Origin: Pantoea sp. alder81 | GTDB lineage: Bacteria > Pseudomonadota > Gammaproteobacteria > Enterobacterales > Enterobacteriaceae | Reading direction: 5' to 3' | DNA length: 64,000 nucleotides | NCBI RefSeq assembly: GCF_020179835.1 | Contig: NZ_JAIUDA010000001.1 | Location: forward strand, 248,001-312,000 | Shown here: positions 20,278-29,888 of the stretch, in pieces | Layout of the letters: the number at the start of each line of letters is the position of its first letter | How positions within the stretch are numbered: position 1 is the first letter of the stretch | Position numbers and translations under genes: made by a program | Notes under the pieces: model-generated | Told to the model about the DNA's origin: nothing | What the model saw: the letters and a program-made list of their open reading frames with translations, nothing else | Database searches by the model: none

Positions 20278-20306
20278 ACCACCTGCAATGCAGGTGGTTT
20301 CTTCTC
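20278..20306 (+). terminator. Carbonic anhydrase terminator
   Basis: ACCACCTG and CAGGTGGT pair around a five-base loop and are followed by TTTCTTCT, eight bases after the stop codon. Confidence 0.8.
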
Positions 20307-20387
20307 CCATTCTGAGAAAATTCCCCGCTAAAGCGCAGCGTGCGCTCTACACTTGAGAAGCGATTTACCTCTTATAAGGGCCTTCTC

Positions 20388-21044
20388 ATGCGATTTCGTC
20401 TTTATATTCCTGCTTTAACGCTGGCCATGCTGGCGGTGGGTTGTACCTCTCATGTTGCGGATAAACAGCAGTATTCCGGGTTCCTCGGCGATTACAGTCA
20501 GTTAAAATCTGAACAGTCACCGAGCGGGAAACCGACATTGCGCTGGATCTCACCGGATTATCACAGCGCGAATTACACGAATGTGGTGTTTGAACCGGTG
20601 GTTTATTACCCTGCTGCGCGTCCGACTGAACGCATCAGCCAGCAGACTTTGGATGAAATTCGTCAATACACCGATAGCCAGTTAAAACGGGCTGTGGCAG
20701 AGCGTAAGCCTGTCGTCGCGAAACCGGGTGCGCGTACGCTGCGGGTGAAGAGCGCAATTACTGCGGTAACGGCGGAAAACGAAGGGATGCAGTTCTATGA
20801 AGTGGTGCCGATTGCGGCGGTTGTCGCCAGCACCATGGCGGCCACCGGCCATCGCACCCAGAACAGTGCGCTGTTCCTGGAGGTGGAAGCGGTCGATGCG
20901 CAGACCGGAAAACCGATGATCAAAGCCGTACGTAAGGCCTTCGGCAAGTCACTGCCCAACAACAGCGCGCCGATTACGCTCAACGATGTGCGTCCAGGCA
21001 TCGATGAGATGGTGCGTGATGTAGTGGCCTTCTCAGCGCCTTAA
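20388..21044 (+). CDS. DUF3313 family lipoprotein
   Basis: A 218-residue predicted lipoprotein. The ATG at 20388 gives MRFRLYIPALTLAMLAVGC, a signal peptide with lipobox cysteine at residue 19; a longer frame from 20340 would hide this signal. The mature part has the DUF3313 features SGFLGDYSQL, RWISPDY and a C-terminal segment with DVRPGIDEMVRDVV. The function is unknown. It stands between two signal-bearing or metabolic genes with their own spacers and is not obviously in an operon. Confidence 0.88.
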   Translation: MRFRLYIPALTLAMLAVGCTSHVADKQQYSGFLGDYSQLKSEQSPSGKPTLRWISPDYHSANYTNVVFEPVVYYPAARPTERISQQTLDEIRQYTDSQLKRAVAERKPVVAKPGARTLRVKSAITAVTAENEGMQFYEVVPIAAVVASTMAATGHRTQNSALFLEVEAVDAQTGKPMIKAVRKAFGKSLPNNSAPITLNDVRPGIDEMVRDVVAFSAP

Positions 21045-21149
21045 TCCCGTCGCCCGGCGTTATGTCGGGCTTAATGTTTTGTAAATCCTGCACATCCTTT
21101 CTTACTGGCTGACTACCCTTAACGGCAGACCGTGATAAAGGAGAATCCC

Positions 21150-22283
21150 ATGCGTTTACTGCCTGTCGCGCTGTTGCTTGGCGCATTGAGTTATGCCCAT
21201 TCGACCCTGGCTGCTGATGTTCAGGTTCAGGTACTACAGGACAAACTCGACCATCCGTGGTCGGTGGCTTTTTTGCCCGACAATCAAACATTGTTAATTA
21301 CGGAACGATCCGGGCAACTGCGCAGTTGGCAGCCAGGTAAAGGACTGTCGCAGCCGATTAGCGGCGTGCCAAAAGTCTGGGCTAATCGGCAAGGTGGTTT
21401 ACTGGATGTGGTGCTGGCCCCCGACTTTGCCCAGAGCCGCCGCGTGTGGCTCAGTTACACCACGGCAGATGCTGAAGGGCGGGCTGGCGGGGTGGTGGGT
21501 TATGGCCGACTCAGTGAAGATAATCGTCAATTGAGTGATTTTAAGGCGGTGCTGGAGCAGACACCCAAGCTCTCCAGCGGCGCCAATATTGGAACTCGCC
21601 TCGCATTTGATGGCCAGGGCTATCTCTACATTGCGTTTGGCGACAACTTTTCCAGCCTCAGCGCCCAACAGCTCGACAAGCTATCAGGTAAAATCGTGCG
21701 TCTGACGCAGAACGGTGAAATCCCTGCGGATAATCCCTTTGTGCAGCGCAAAGACGCGCGTGGAGAAATCTGGTCCTACGGCATGCGTAATCCGCAGGGG
21801 CTAGCTTTCAATCCGTGGACGCAGCAGATGTGGGAGAGTGAACACGGCCCGCGCGGCGGCGATGAAGTGAATATCCCGCAGAAAGGCAAAAATTACGGCT
21901 GGCCATTGGCCACCTACGGTATTGATTACAGCGGACAGAAAGTGCCGGAAGCGCAGGGCACGCACGTTGCCAGCACGGAACAACCGCAGTTCTGGTGGAA
22001 GGTGTCACCGGCCATTAGCGGGATGGCGTTTTATAATAGTGCACGTTTCCCACAGTGGAAAAATTCGCTGTTTATTGGCGCACTTAAAGAAAAGAGTCTG
22101 ATTCGCCTGCGGGTGAACGGTGAGAAAGTGGTCGAAGAGCAGCGACTGCTGGAGGATCGTGGTGAACGTATTCGCGATGTGCGTCAGGGGCCGGATGGTT
22201 ATCTCTATGTGCTCACCGATGAAGCCAACGGCAAGCTGTTAAAAGTAGGGCTGGCGGAACCCGCCAGCGCCTCACGCGGTTAA
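21150..22283 (+). CDS. yliI: PQQ-dependent soluble aldose sugar dehydrogenase YliI
   Basis: A 377-residue exported six-bladed beta-propeller. The ATG at 21150 follows AAGGAG and gives a signal peptide ending STLAA. Family features are DHPWSVAFLPD, EIWSYGMRNPQGLAFNP, SEHGPRGGDEVN and NYGWP, which line the PQQ and calcium pocket. It oxidises aldose sugars in the periplasm when PQQ is available; in E. coli PQQ must come from outside. The order rimO-yliI-dacC is conserved, but the GST gene yliJ is replaced by a HAD phosphatase. Confidence 0.94.
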   Translation: MRLLPVALLLGALSYAHSTLAADVQVQVLQDKLDHPWSVAFLPDNQTLLITERSGQLRSWQPGKGLSQPISGVPKVWANRQGGLLDVVLAPDFAQSRRVWLSYTTADAEGRAGGVVGYGRLSEDNRQLSDFKAVLEQTPKLSSGANIGTRLAFDGQGYLYIAFGDNFSSLSAQQLDKLSGKIVRLTQNGEIPADNPFVQRKDARGEIWSYGMRNPQGLAFNPWTQQMWESEHGPRGGDEVNIPQKGKNYGWPLATYGIDYSGQKVPEAQGTHVASTEQPQFWWKVSPAISGMAFYNSARFPQWKNSLFIGALKEKSLIRLRVNGEKVVEEQRLLEDRGERIRDVRQGPDGYLYVLTDEANGKLLKVGLAEPASASRG

Positions 22284-22284
22284 C

Positions 22285-22941
22285 TTAACGTACCCAGTTA
22301 CAGACTTCCCAACCGCGCTGCTGTGCTTGCTCCAGCAGCAGCGCATTTGGGTTGATCACCCAGGCGTGATCGGCGTGGTTGAGCAGCGGTAAATCGTTCA
22401 TGGAGTCGCTGTAAGCCCATGTACGATCAAAACGTTGATCCTGTTGTAAAGCTTTCCAGTCGCTCAAACGGGTGACTTTGCCTTCACGATAGGTGGCGGT
22501 GCCATAAATCTGTCCGCTGTAGCGCTCGTCTACCACTTCAACGCCAATCGCCAACGCGCCGTGCACGCCCAGACGTTGCGCAATCGGCACCGCCAGATGA
22601 TCGCCGCTGGCGGTAATGATCATCACGGTGTCGCCGCGCTGCTGATGCCAGTTAATGCGTTCTCGTGCGGCGGGGAAGACGCGTGGCAGAATATCGCGAT
22701 GGATAAAACGCCGCACCCAACCCTCAACCGTCAGGGTCGCCATACCGGCGAGCGGGGAAAGCGTAGTACTCATATACTCTTCAATCGACAGGGTGCCGGC
22801 ATGGTATTTCTCCATCAAGGCTTGTTCCTGAGAGATGAGTGCTTCGGGGGCAAATCCCTGTGAGACCAGCCAGCGCAGCCACAGGCTGGTACTGTCTTCA
22901 CAAATCAGGGTTTCGTCCAGATCGAAAACGGCTAAGTCCAT
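22285..22941 (-). CDS. HAD superfamily phosphatase (HAD-IB)
   Basis: A 218-residue hydrolase. The ATG at 22941 has GAGGAG upstream and starts MDLAVFDLDETL, placing motif I (DLDET) at residues 7-11. Motif II is TASGD, motif III the lysine of REGKVTRL, and motif IV YSDSMNDLPLL. Subfamily IB includes phosphoserine phosphatase-like enzymes and lysophospholipid phosphatases. The actual substrate is unknown. It converges on yliI with one base between the stop codons and diverges from dacC. Confidence 0.88.
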   Translation of the reverse strand: MDLAVFDLDETLICEDSTSLWLRWLVSQGFAPEALISQEQALMEKYHAGTLSIEEYMSTTLSPLAGMATLTVEGWVRRFIHRDILPRVFPAARERINWHQQRGDTVMIITASGDHLAVPIAQRLGVHGALAIGVEVVDERYSGQIYGTATYREGKVTRLSDWKALQQDQRFDRTWAYSDSMNDLPLLNHADHAWVINPNALLLEQAQQRGWEVCNWVR

Positions 22942-23217
22942 CGTGGTTCTCCTCGGGCTGATTGGCATCAGGTTAGCGGAATTTTGTGACTGGCTTAACC
23001 GTTCTGCGAAAAATCGGAATTTCTCTCACTTTTTCCACTACGGCAGAACAGGAAAAGTGGCAGCGCATCGGGGTTGGTGCCAGGGTTACTCTAATAAACT
23101 CTATAAAACTTTACGGTTGGACGGTTTTGTTCGCAGGTGGTAAGCGTGTAGCTTTTAATAAGACATGTCTTACCTGCTAGAAAACCATGATTTAACAAGG
23201 ACAATCTGGTCACGCTC

Positions 23218-24423
23218 ATGAGAAAAAATTCCGTCATTTCTGCCTTGCGGCCGCTGGCTGCCACTTCATTATTAGTGCTTTTCCTTCCCGTCACCACTCA
23301 GGCTGAACAGGCGCCTGCTGCACCGCAAATCGAGGCCAAAGCCTGGGTTCTGATGGACTACAACAGCGGCAAAATATTGGCAGAGTCCAATGCCGACCAG
23401 CGGTTGGATCCCGCTAGCCTCACCAAAATGATGACCAGCTATGTCGTCGGCCAGGCGTTAAAGTCCGGCAAGATCCATAACGATGATCTGGTGACTATCG
23501 GTCAGGACGCATGGGCAACCGGCAACCCGAAATTGCGCGGCTCCTCGCTGATGTTCCTCAAACCCGGTGACCGCATTCCGGTTTCTGAACTCAACAAGGG
23601 CGTGGTGATTCAGTCAGGCAATGATGCCTGCATCGCACTGGCCGATTATGTCGCCGGTAGCCAGGACTCGTTTATCGGTCTGATGAACAATTACGTTAAG
23701 GCGTTTGGATTACAGAATACCCACTTTATGACCGTGCACGGTCTGGATGCTGATGGCCAATACAGTACCGCGCGCGATATGGCAATCATCGGCCAGCGTC
23801 TGATCAGCGATGTGCCTGAAGAGTATGCGTTAAACAGCGAGAAAGAGTTCACCTTTAATCATATTAAGCAGATGAACCGTAACCGCCTGCTGTGGAGCAG
23901 TAACCTCAAGGTGGATGGGATTAAAACCGGACATACCTCGGGCGCGGGCAATAACCTGGTCGCGTCTGCCGTGGACGGAGATATGCGTTTGATTTCGGTG
24001 GTGCTGGGCACGCAAACCGATGCGATTCGCTTCCGTGAAAGTGAGAAGCTGCTGACCTGGGGCTTCCGTTTCTACGAAACCGTGACGCCGATAAAAACGG
24101 ATAAGCCTTTTGCCCAGCAGCGCGTGTGGTTTGGTGAGCAGAGTCAGGTCAATCTCGGCGTGGCGAAAGACGCAGCGATCACCGTGCCGAAAGGGCAGAT
24201 GAAAAACCTCAAGGCGAGTTTCACCCTGAATTCACCGCAGCTGGAAGCACCGCTGGAGAAGAATCAGGTGGTGGGCACCATTGATTTCCAGCTGGATGGC
24301 AAAACGATAGATCAGCGCCCGCTGGTGGTGATGGAAGCGGTGCCGGAGGGCGGATTTGTTGGCCGTATCTGGGATTTCATCATGATGAAATTCAACGGTT
24401 GGTTTGGAAAGTGGTTTAGCTAA
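23218..24423 (+). CDS. dacC: D-alanyl-D-alanine carboxypeptidase DacC (PBP6)
   Basis: A 401-residue periplasmic penicillin-binding protein that trims the terminal D-alanine from peptidoglycan pentapeptides. A signal peptide ends near [11 protein letters not shown]. Active-site motifs are SLTK (about residues 67-70), SGN and KTG within [15 protein letters not shown] beta-rich domain and an amphipathic C-terminal anchor ([15 protein letters not shown]) follow. Length and position next to ybjG point to PBP6 (dacC) rather than PBP5 (dacA). Confidence 0.95.
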   Translation: MRKNSVISALRPLAATSLLVLFLPVTTQAEQAPAAPQIEAKAWVLMDYNSGKILAESNADQRLDPASLTKMMTSYVVGQALKSGKIHNDDLVTIGQDAWATGNPKLRGSSLMFLKPGDRIPVSELNKGVVIQSGNDACIALADYVAGSQDSFIGLMNNYVKAFGLQNTHFMTVHGLDADGQYSTARDMAIIGQRLISDVPEEYALNSEKEFTFNHIKQMNRNRLLWSSNLKVDGIKTGHTSGAGNNLVASAVDGDMRLISVVLGTQTDAIRFRESEKLLTWGFRFYETVTPIKTDKPFAQQRVWFGEQSQVNLGVAKDAAITVPKGQMKNLKASFTLNSPQLEAPLEKNQVVGTIDFQLDGKTIDQRPLVVMEAVPEGGFVGRIWDFIMMKFNGWFGKWFS

Positions 24424-24433
24424 TCCGATATGA

Positions 24434-24459
24434 GGCGACCCGAGCGGGTCGCCCTTTAT
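24434..24459 (+). terminator. dacC terminator
   Basis: GGCGACCC and GGGTCGCC form a perfect eight-base stem with a GAGC loop, followed by CTTTATA. It lies between the convergent dacC and ybjG ends. Confidence 0.75.
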
Positions 24460-24460
24460 A

Positions 24461-25066
24461 CTATCCGCGCACCCAGCCTTTTTTGATCGGCATGGCGAAC
24501 AATGAGCGATACACCTGATGCGTAAACGCCAGCATGCGGTCGCCATACAGCTGCCACGCCATATGCGAAGCCAGACACGCCAGTAATCCCACCAAAAATC
24601 CGCCCAGCATATCCATTGGCCAATGTACGCCCAGATAGACGCGCGACCAGGCAATGGTGCTGCCGACCGCCAGTAAAATCACCCCTGACCACAAGCGGTG
24701 CCAGAAGATAAACGCCAGCGCAAAGGTAAAGATGGTGGTGCCATGATCGCTGGGGTATGAGTCATCGGCGGCGTGTGCCAGGAATTGATGTCCAAAGCCA
24801 ATGGCAAACGGGCGCGGATGTGGCAGCAGCTGGCCGACACACCAGGAAATACTTAACGCGTAAATCAGCGCCATGCCGGTTTTCAGAACCAGCGCGCGTT
24901 GAGATTGCACCTGCTCACGCGGTCCCCAAAACCACAATGCCACAATCAGCAGTGGGACAATGGCAATCACATCTTTGGCGATAAAGGTCGCCAGGTTAAT
25001 CAACCATGGCGGTGAATCCGTCGTGGCGTTGATCCATAGAAACAGGCTATGGTTGAGCGCTTCCAT
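24461..25066 (-). CDS. ybjG: Undecaprenyl-diphosphatase YbjG (PAP2 family)
   Basis: A 201-residue membrane phosphatase that recycles undecaprenyl pyrophosphate for cell-wall and surface polysaccharide synthesis. PAP2 motifs are visible: HPRPFA, DDSYPSDHGTTIFTFALA and SRVYLGVHWPMD. The sequence matches E. coli YbjG along its length. The ATG at 25066 is preceded by an in-frame GTG that I do not use. The 3' end of the second PAP2 gene overlaps this start by 20 bases, so the pair is probably translated together. Confidence 0.94.
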   Translation of the reverse strand: MEALNHSLFLWINATTDSPPWLINLATFIAKDVIAIVPLLIVALWFWGPREQVQSQRALVLKTGMALIYALSISWCVGQLLPHPRPFAIGFGHQFLAHAADDSYPSDHGTTIFTFALAFIFWHRLWSGVILLAVGSTIAWSRVYLGVHWPMDMLGGFLVGLLACLASHMAWQLYGDRMLAFTHQVYRSLFAMPIKKGWVRG

Positions 25067-25808
25067 CACGTTTGCTTTTCCTCATCTTGTCTACCCAAAA
25101 AGAAACACCAGCAAAAATCAGCACCTGGCTCAGCCACACCCACCATCCCGACCACAGATTGTGAGAGAAGAAGTGGGCACCGCGCATCACCTGGCCGTAT
25201 CCCATCAGCAAACCCACCGCGATTCCGAACAACAGTGCGATGACGGCGCGGCGCGGACGCTCGGGCCACCACAGGAAGAACAGCGCCATCAGGGCAAAGC
25301 CGCTGGAAGCGTGACCGCCTGGGAAACATTGCCCCGGGCCGCTATTGACCGGAGTGGGATCCAGCAGCACAAAACTGGCTGCCTTACCGCCAAACATCGC
25401 CAAATCCCACGGACAGGAGTGCGCGCTGTGCGCCTTCAGGATGCCCACCACTAACGGCCCCATACCAAACAGCAGGGCCACCAGCACGCGACGGCCATCG
25501 CGTATCTGCACCCCACGTAACAACATCAATACCGCACCGGCGATAATCACATCCTTAAACAAGCGATGATTGATCAGATCCAGCCAGCGATTGTGCTGCA
25601 ATGGAAATGTCTGCGTTTGTGGGTCAAACCACCGCTGACTGATGGCGATGTCCAGGTTTTCGTGGCGTGACCACCACATAAACACCAGTGCCGAAATTGC
25701 CAGTAAAATAAAGTTGATAGCGTAAAAGCGACCAGACAAACAATAAATAGTCGGGCTCTTAATCTTATCGCGGGTTGTTGGAGTGTTTAACTTTGATGAA
25801 AGTTGCAT
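25047..25808 (-). CDS. Second PAP2-family membrane phosphatase
   Basis: A 253-residue integral membrane protein with PAP2 motifs KAHSAHSCPWD, PGGHASSGFALMALFF and GQVMRGAHFFSHN. The serine-histidine core SGGHAS-like motif and the last histidine are intact. The class includes lipid A and phosphatidylglycerophosphate phosphatases; the substrate is unknown. It is upstream of ybjG and overlaps its start by 20 bases. The predicted ATG lacks a clear ribosome site, so the true start is not certain. Confidence 0.85.
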   Translation of the reverse strand: MQLSSKLNTPTTRDKIKSPTIYCLSGRFYAINFILLAISALVFMWWSRHENLDIAISQRWFDPQTQTFPLQHNRWLDLINHRLFKDVIIAGAVLMLLRGVQIRDGRRVLVALLFGMGPLVVGILKAHSAHSCPWDLAMFGGKAASFVLLDPTPVNSGPGQCFPGGHASSGFALMALFFLWWPERPRRAVIALLFGIAVGLLMGYGQVMRGAHFFSHNLWSGWWVWLSQVLIFAGVSFWVDKMRKSKRDGSAQP

Positions 25809-25891
25809 GAATGTTTGAAAATAGCGAAACCAGAATCGCAGGGTCGCAATTTACGCTTAGGAGAACCTTAAGCGGCAGGGATTACAGGCAT

Positions 25892-25924
25892 AAAAAAACC
25901 CGCAAGTCAGTGACCGGCGGGCTC
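25892..25924 (-). terminator. ybjL terminator
   Basis: Read on the minus strand, AGCCCGCCGG...TTGCGGGT is followed by seven T residues, about 90 bases after the ybjL stop codon. Confidence 0.75.
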
Positions 25925-26010
25925 CACAATTTGGGGATTTCAAAGAAAAGCAGTGGCACTTATTCAGACTGCGCCCCAAATAGAAAGTTCTGAACGGCGT
26001 AAAAATATTT

Positions 26011-27699
26011 TTAAAAAGGCAAAAGCGGCCAAATTATTACAATCAGCGTGCCGGCGAGCGTCAGCAAAACGTTAGCAATCGCATAAGTTCCTGCATAGCC
26101 CAGTGCCGGAATGCTACTGCGTGCGGTATCACTGATGATCTCCATGGCCGGTGCACAGGTACGTGCGCCCATAATGGCACCAAACAGCAGCGCACGGTTC
26201 ATGCGCAGCACGTAGGCGCCAAACAGATAGCAGATTACCACCGGGATCAAACTGACCAGCAGGCCGCTCAGCAACATCAATGCGCCCGCACTGCCGAGGC
26301 CATGCTGCAGGCCGCTGCCGGCGCTTAAGCCAACACCCGCCATAAACACCATCAAACCGAACTCCTTCACCATAGTCAGCGCCCCTTGCGGGATGTAGCC
26401 GAAGGTCGGATGGTTGGCGCGCAGGAAGCCGAGCATGATTCCCGCGAACAGCAAACCGGCAGCATTACCGATACCGAAGCTGAAGTTGCTGAACTGGAAG
26501 GTGATCATGCCGATCATCAAACCAATGATAAAGAAGGCGCAGAAGGCCAGCAGATCGGTCATCTGACTGTGAATCGCAATAAAGCCGATGCGATCCGCCA
26601 GACTTTTCACACGGCGCGCTTCACCGCTGACCTGCAGCACATCACCTTTGTTCAGCATGATGCTGTCATCAATCGGCATCTCAATCTGGCTGCGAATCAC
26701 CCGATTGAGGAAGCAACCGTGATCGGTGAGTTTCAGATGGCTTAGACGTTTATTCACCGCATTGTGGTTCTTCACCACAATCTCTTCGGTGACGATACGC
26801 ATGTCGAGCAAATCACGGTCGAACACCTCTTTGCCATTTCGGAAACTGGCATCGAGGCGTGCATGCGCGTCAGGATAGCCCACCAGCGAAATTTCATCGC
26901 CGAGTTGCAGCATCGCATCCCCATCCGGACTGGCGAGAATCCCGTTACGGCGCAGGCGTTCAATGTAGCAGCCGGTCTGGCGGTGAATGCCCAGCTCGCG
27001 CAGGTTTTTGCCGCCGCTCCATCCCACCAGTTCCGCGCCGACGCGATACGCGCGGATGACCGGCAAGAACACTTTGCGCTGGCTGTCAGCATCCAGACCG
27101 CGTTCACGCGCAATCTGCTGCGCGCAGGTGGGTAAGTCCTGATGTTGCAGACGAGGCAGATAGCGAGCGCCAAAGATCAGGCTCACCAGACCTATCAAAT
27201 AGGTGAGGGCGTAACCGAGGCTGAGGTTATCCTGCATCATATTGAGCTGATGGCTGTCACTGATGCTTTGTCGCAGCGTGTCACCCGCGCCAACCAGCAC
27301 CGGTGTAGAAGTCATGGAACCGGCCAGCATGCCCGCCGTGAGACCAATATCCCAGCCGAACAGTTTGCCGAGTCCCAACGCAACGAGCAGGGCGCTGACC
27401 ACCATGACAATGGCAAGAAGAAAGTAGTTTTTACCGTCGCGGAAAAAGATCGAGAAAAAGTTAGGTCCGGCTTCAACACCGACACAAAAAATAAACAACA
27501 TAAAGCCGAGACTGAGTGCGTCAGTATTTATCGCAAAGTGCTGCTGACCTAAAATCAATGAAACAACGAGGACACCAATGGAATTTCCTAGCTGTACCGA
27601 GCCGAGACGTAATTTGCCCAAGCACAGCCCAAGGGCTAAGACGACAAATAATAACAGAACGTCATTTCCGCTTAACAATTCTGCGACGTTAATGTTCAC
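26011..27699 (-). CDS. ybjL: Putative transporter YbjL (AAE family)
   Basis: A 562-residue membrane protein that matches E. coli YbjL (561 residues). It has an N-terminal set of five membrane segments, two central RCK_C (TrkA-C) regulatory domains (about residues 205-370), and a second membrane half with [10 protein letters not shown]. The aspartate-alanine exchanger family exchanges small anions; the substrate of YbjL is unknown. It is read alone and diverges from ybjM. Confidence 0.94.
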   Translation of the reverse strand: MNINVAELLSGNDVLLLFVVLALGLCLGKLRLGSVQLGNSIGVLVVSLILGQQHFAINTDALSLGFMLFIFCVGVEAGPNFFSIFFRDGKNYFLLAIVMVVSALLVALGLGKLFGWDIGLTAGMLAGSMTSTPVLVGAGDTLRQSISDSHQLNMMQDNLSLGYALTYLIGLVSLIFGARYLPRLQHQDLPTCAQQIARERGLDADSQRKVFLPVIRAYRVGAELVGWSGGKNLRELGIHRQTGCYIERLRRNGILASPDGDAMLQLGDEISLVGYPDAHARLDASFRNGKEVFDRDLLDMRIVTEEIVVKNHNAVNKRLSHLKLTDHGCFLNRVIRSQIEMPIDDSIMLNKGDVLQVSGEARRVKSLADRIGFIAIHSQMTDLLAFCAFFIIGLMIGMITFQFSNFSFGIGNAAGLLFAGIMLGFLRANHPTFGYIPQGALTMVKEFGLMVFMAGVGLSAGSGLQHGLGSAGALMLLSGLLVSLIPVVICYLFGAYVLRMNRALLFGAIMGARTCAPAMEIISDTARSSIPALGYAGTYAIANVLLTLAGTLIVIIWPLLPF

Positions 27700-27954
27700 G
27701 GTTTAACTTCTTCTTTACCTGTAACAAGTTGATGAAAAGGCCTTTTTTCGCTATCTTGTGGCAGCTGTGAATGTCCTTGCCGCCAGGAAGGTGCAGACCA
27801 TTATTTAAAACGGCGTCATTCTAATCATAAATAACTTCCTCAGCTATCAGCAGTTTTTAATCCTTCTGCCGGCGGCTGTTTCTTTTTATTTCCACTTGTG
27901 CGCATCAGGGCAGTAAACGTTTCAATATTGTTAACAACAAAGTTGAGGATGGTT

Positions 27955-28326
27955 ATGTTGCAGCGCAATAATCGCTGGCCAGCATCGGTTCTGGGTGTGA
28001 TGCTTTATACGCTGGTGTTTATTTTTGCACATCATTTTTGGGCGGTCGCTGCGGAGCAAGCAGTTCGTGGTCAGCCTGAATTATTGCTGTTTTTATTGCC
28101 GGGCATGTTAATGGCGATGTTGCAGCCGGATAGTCCATTAATTAGCACGCTGTGGATCGCGCTGGTCGGTACGCTGCTGGGCATGGCCTGGATGTGGCTG
28201 ACCGTCACGCAGATGCACAGCTGGCTGCTGATCGTCGCATGGAGTTTGAGTGCGCTGTTTTGGGCAGGATGCGGGGCGTTACTGATCCGCCTGATGCGGA
28301 TTATGCTGGCGATGCGTGCCGAGTAG
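27955..28326 (+). CDS. ybjM: Inner membrane protein YbjM
   Basis: A 123-residue protein with about four membrane segments and no known function. The ATG at 27955 lies six bases after GAGG (27945-27948); the in-frame ATG at 27949 would be too close to it. The residues LLLFLLPGMLMAML and SALFWAGCGALL fit YbjM, and its place between ybjL and grxA supports the name. Similarity to E. coli is modest. A shared terminator separates it from the convergent grxA. Confidence 0.8.
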   Translation: MLQRNNRWPASVLGVMLYTLVFIFAHHFWAVAAEQAVRGQPELLLFLLPGMLMAMLQPDSPLISTLWIALVGTLLGMAWMWLTVTQMHSWLLIVAWSLSALFWAGCGALLIRLMRIMLAMRAE

Positions 28327-28333
28327 CACGATC

Positions 28334-28359
28334 AAAAACGGGCCCGCAGGCCCGTTTGC
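28334..28359. terminator. Bidirectional terminator between ybjM and grxA
   Basis: ACGGGCC/GGCCCGT form a perfect seven-base stem with flanking AAAA on the left and TT on the right. It has a T run mainly on the grxA (minus) strand. Confidence 0.8.
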
Positions 28360-28623
28360 TTAGGCTTCAACACCCAAGTTTTCTTTCGTCCAGGCCGCGA
28401 ATTCGGTGTAACCACCGATATGCTGGTCATCAAGGAAAATTTGCGGCACGGTAGTCACCGGTTTGCCGGCACGTGCTTCCAGATCGGCCTTGGTGATGCC
28501 AGTCGCCTGAATATCGACATACTGATAGTTGAAATCATCGCGCTCGCTGGTCAGCTTGGTGGCTAACTCTTTCGCACGTACGCAGTATGGGCAGCTTGAA
28601 CGGCCAAAAATCACTGCAATCAT
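28360..28623 (-). CDS. grxA: Glutaredoxin 1 GrxA
   Basis: An 87-residue glutathione-dependent disulfide reductase with redox pair C11-P-Y-C14, cis-proline in TVPQIF and GGYTEF for glutathione contact. It reduces ribonucleotide reductase and other disulfides. It diverges from ybjC-nfsA-rimK-ybjN across a 261-bp region. E. coli grxA is controlled by OxyR; I do not find a clear OxyR site by eye. Confidence 0.97.
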   Translation of the reverse strand: MIAVIFGRSSCPYCVRAKELATKLTSERDDFNYQYVDIQATGITKADLEARAGKPVTTVPQIFLDDQHIGGYTEFAAWTKENLGVEA

Positions 28624-28754
28624 TGCTTCTCTCCTTCCGCTGCTGTTTTGTGACCAGTTTCACAGAACAGCGTGAATAATGGCTAACATCATGCCCGCCC
28701 ATCCTGCTTAAGCAAAGAAGAAAATGCCTGTTACTCTAATGGCCGCAATCTATT

Positions 28755-28795
28755 TCCGTCATACTTCACTGCGCAGACGTGTTTGACTCCAGCTG
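28755..28795. repeat. Possible remnant of an ERIC element
   Basis: CCGTCATACTTCA matches the left end of ERIC repeats, and the next 25 bases follow it loosely before all similarity is lost. It lies in the grxA/ybjC divergent region. It may be a decayed insertion or chance. Confidence 0.3.
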
Positions 28796-28884
28796 ACTTG
28801 CTGGGGAAAGCTGCGCCTTGCTGCAGAGCGAAATATTCGGGTCTAAAATGCGACTAACAAATTGAGCAACTGAGGAAATCGCCC

Positions 28885-29136
28885 ATGCGTAATCTGGCCA
28901 CGTTGCCTAAACCGGTTTTGCTGCTGGAAGTGCTTGGCGTGCTCGCGGTGATTGGCGCGCTGCTGCTGGTTAATGACTGGATCAGCGCGCCTGATTTTAT
29001 AGCGCAGAAGTCGCTGGCGACGGTGCTGTTTTTCCTTGGCATCGCGCTGATGCTGCCAGCCGCCTGGCTGATGATGTGGCGCACGGCGCAAGCGATGGCG
29101 CCACAGTTGTTCAATCACAACCACAAAAAGAAGTAA
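28885..29136 (+). CDS. ybjC: DUF1418 membrane protein YbjC
   Basis: An 83-residue protein with two membrane segments and the family sequence LGIALMLPAAWLMMW, then a short basic tail with APQLFNHNHKKK. It matches YbjC, of unknown function. It begins a likely operon ybjC-nfsA-rimK-ybjN, with 12 bases to nfsA. In E. coli the same unit responds to SoxRS through nfsA. Confidence 0.92.
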   Translation: MRNLATLPKPVLLLEVLGVLAVIGALLLVNDWISAPDFIAQKSLATVLFFLGIALMLPAAWLMMWRTAQAMAPQLFNHNHKKK

Positions 29137-29148
29137 CCGGAGAGGATT

Positions 29149-29871
29149 ATGACGCCGACCATAGATTTACTGTGCAGCCACCGTTCCATTCGCGCCTTTA
29201 CCGAGCAGGGCATTGATGATGCTCAGCGCAGCGCGATCATCGCTGCAGCACAAGCGGCCTCGACCTCCAGTTTTTTACAGTGCTCCTCAATTATTCGCAT
29301 TACCGACCAGGAAAAGCGTGAACAGCTGGTGCAACTCACCGGCGGGCAGCCGTGGGTGAGCGCCGCCGCTGAGTTTTGGGTGTTTTGTGCCGACTTTAAC
29401 CGTCATCAGCAGATTTGCCCGGATGCGCATCTCGGACGCGCCGAACAGCTGCTGTTGGGCTGTGTGGATACGGCATTAATGGCACAAAACGCCATGGTCG
29501 CGGCGGAGTCGCTGGGGCTGGGTGGTGTGTTTATTGGTGGCATCCGTAATAGCATTGCGCAAGTCACCGATTTGCTGGAACTGCCGAAATTTGTGCTGCC
29601 ACTGTTTGGCTTCTGCATCGGTCATCCCGCCTCTGCACCCGACGTGAAACCACGCATGCCTGCGACGATGCTGGTGCATGAAAATCGTTATCAGGCTGTC
29701 GATAAAAGCGTGCTGGCCCAGTACGATAACCAAATCACCGCTTATTATCAGCAGCGTGACAGCAACCAGCGTTCGGAAACCTGGAGCGAACTGATTCAAC
29801 GCCTGATCATCAAAGAAACGCGTCCGTTTATGCTGGATTATCTGCATCAACAGGGCTGGGCAACGCGCTAA
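29149..29871 (+). CDS. nfsA: Oxygen-insensitive NADPH nitroreductase NfsA
   Basis: A 240-residue FMN-dependent reductase, the same length as E. coli NfsA. It has the N-terminal [13 protein letters not shown], the FMN-contacting [14 protein letters not shown] segment, and [12 protein letters not shown]. It reduces nitroaromatics and quinones by two electrons. It sits in the ybjC-nfsA-rimK-ybjN unit, with an AGGAGA-like site just before it. Confidence 0.96.
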   Translation: MTPTIDLLCSHRSIRAFTEQGIDDAQRSAIIAAAQAASTSSFLQCSSIIRITDQEKREQLVQLTGGQPWVSAAAEFWVFCADFNRHQQICPDAHLGRAEQLLLGCVDTALMAQNAMVAAESLGLGGVFIGGIRNSIAQVTDLLELPKFVLPLFGFCIGHPASAPDVKPRMPATMLVHENRYQAVDKSVLAQYDNQITAYYQQRDSNQRSETWSELIQRLIIKETRPFMLDYLHQQGWATR

Positions 29872-29888
29872 GCACAAGGAATTCTGCA

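Noticed and set aside
25809..26010. Small gene between the PAP2 gene and ybjL
   Set aside because: A 60-codon frame runs through the ybjL terminator and has no ribosome site or homology.
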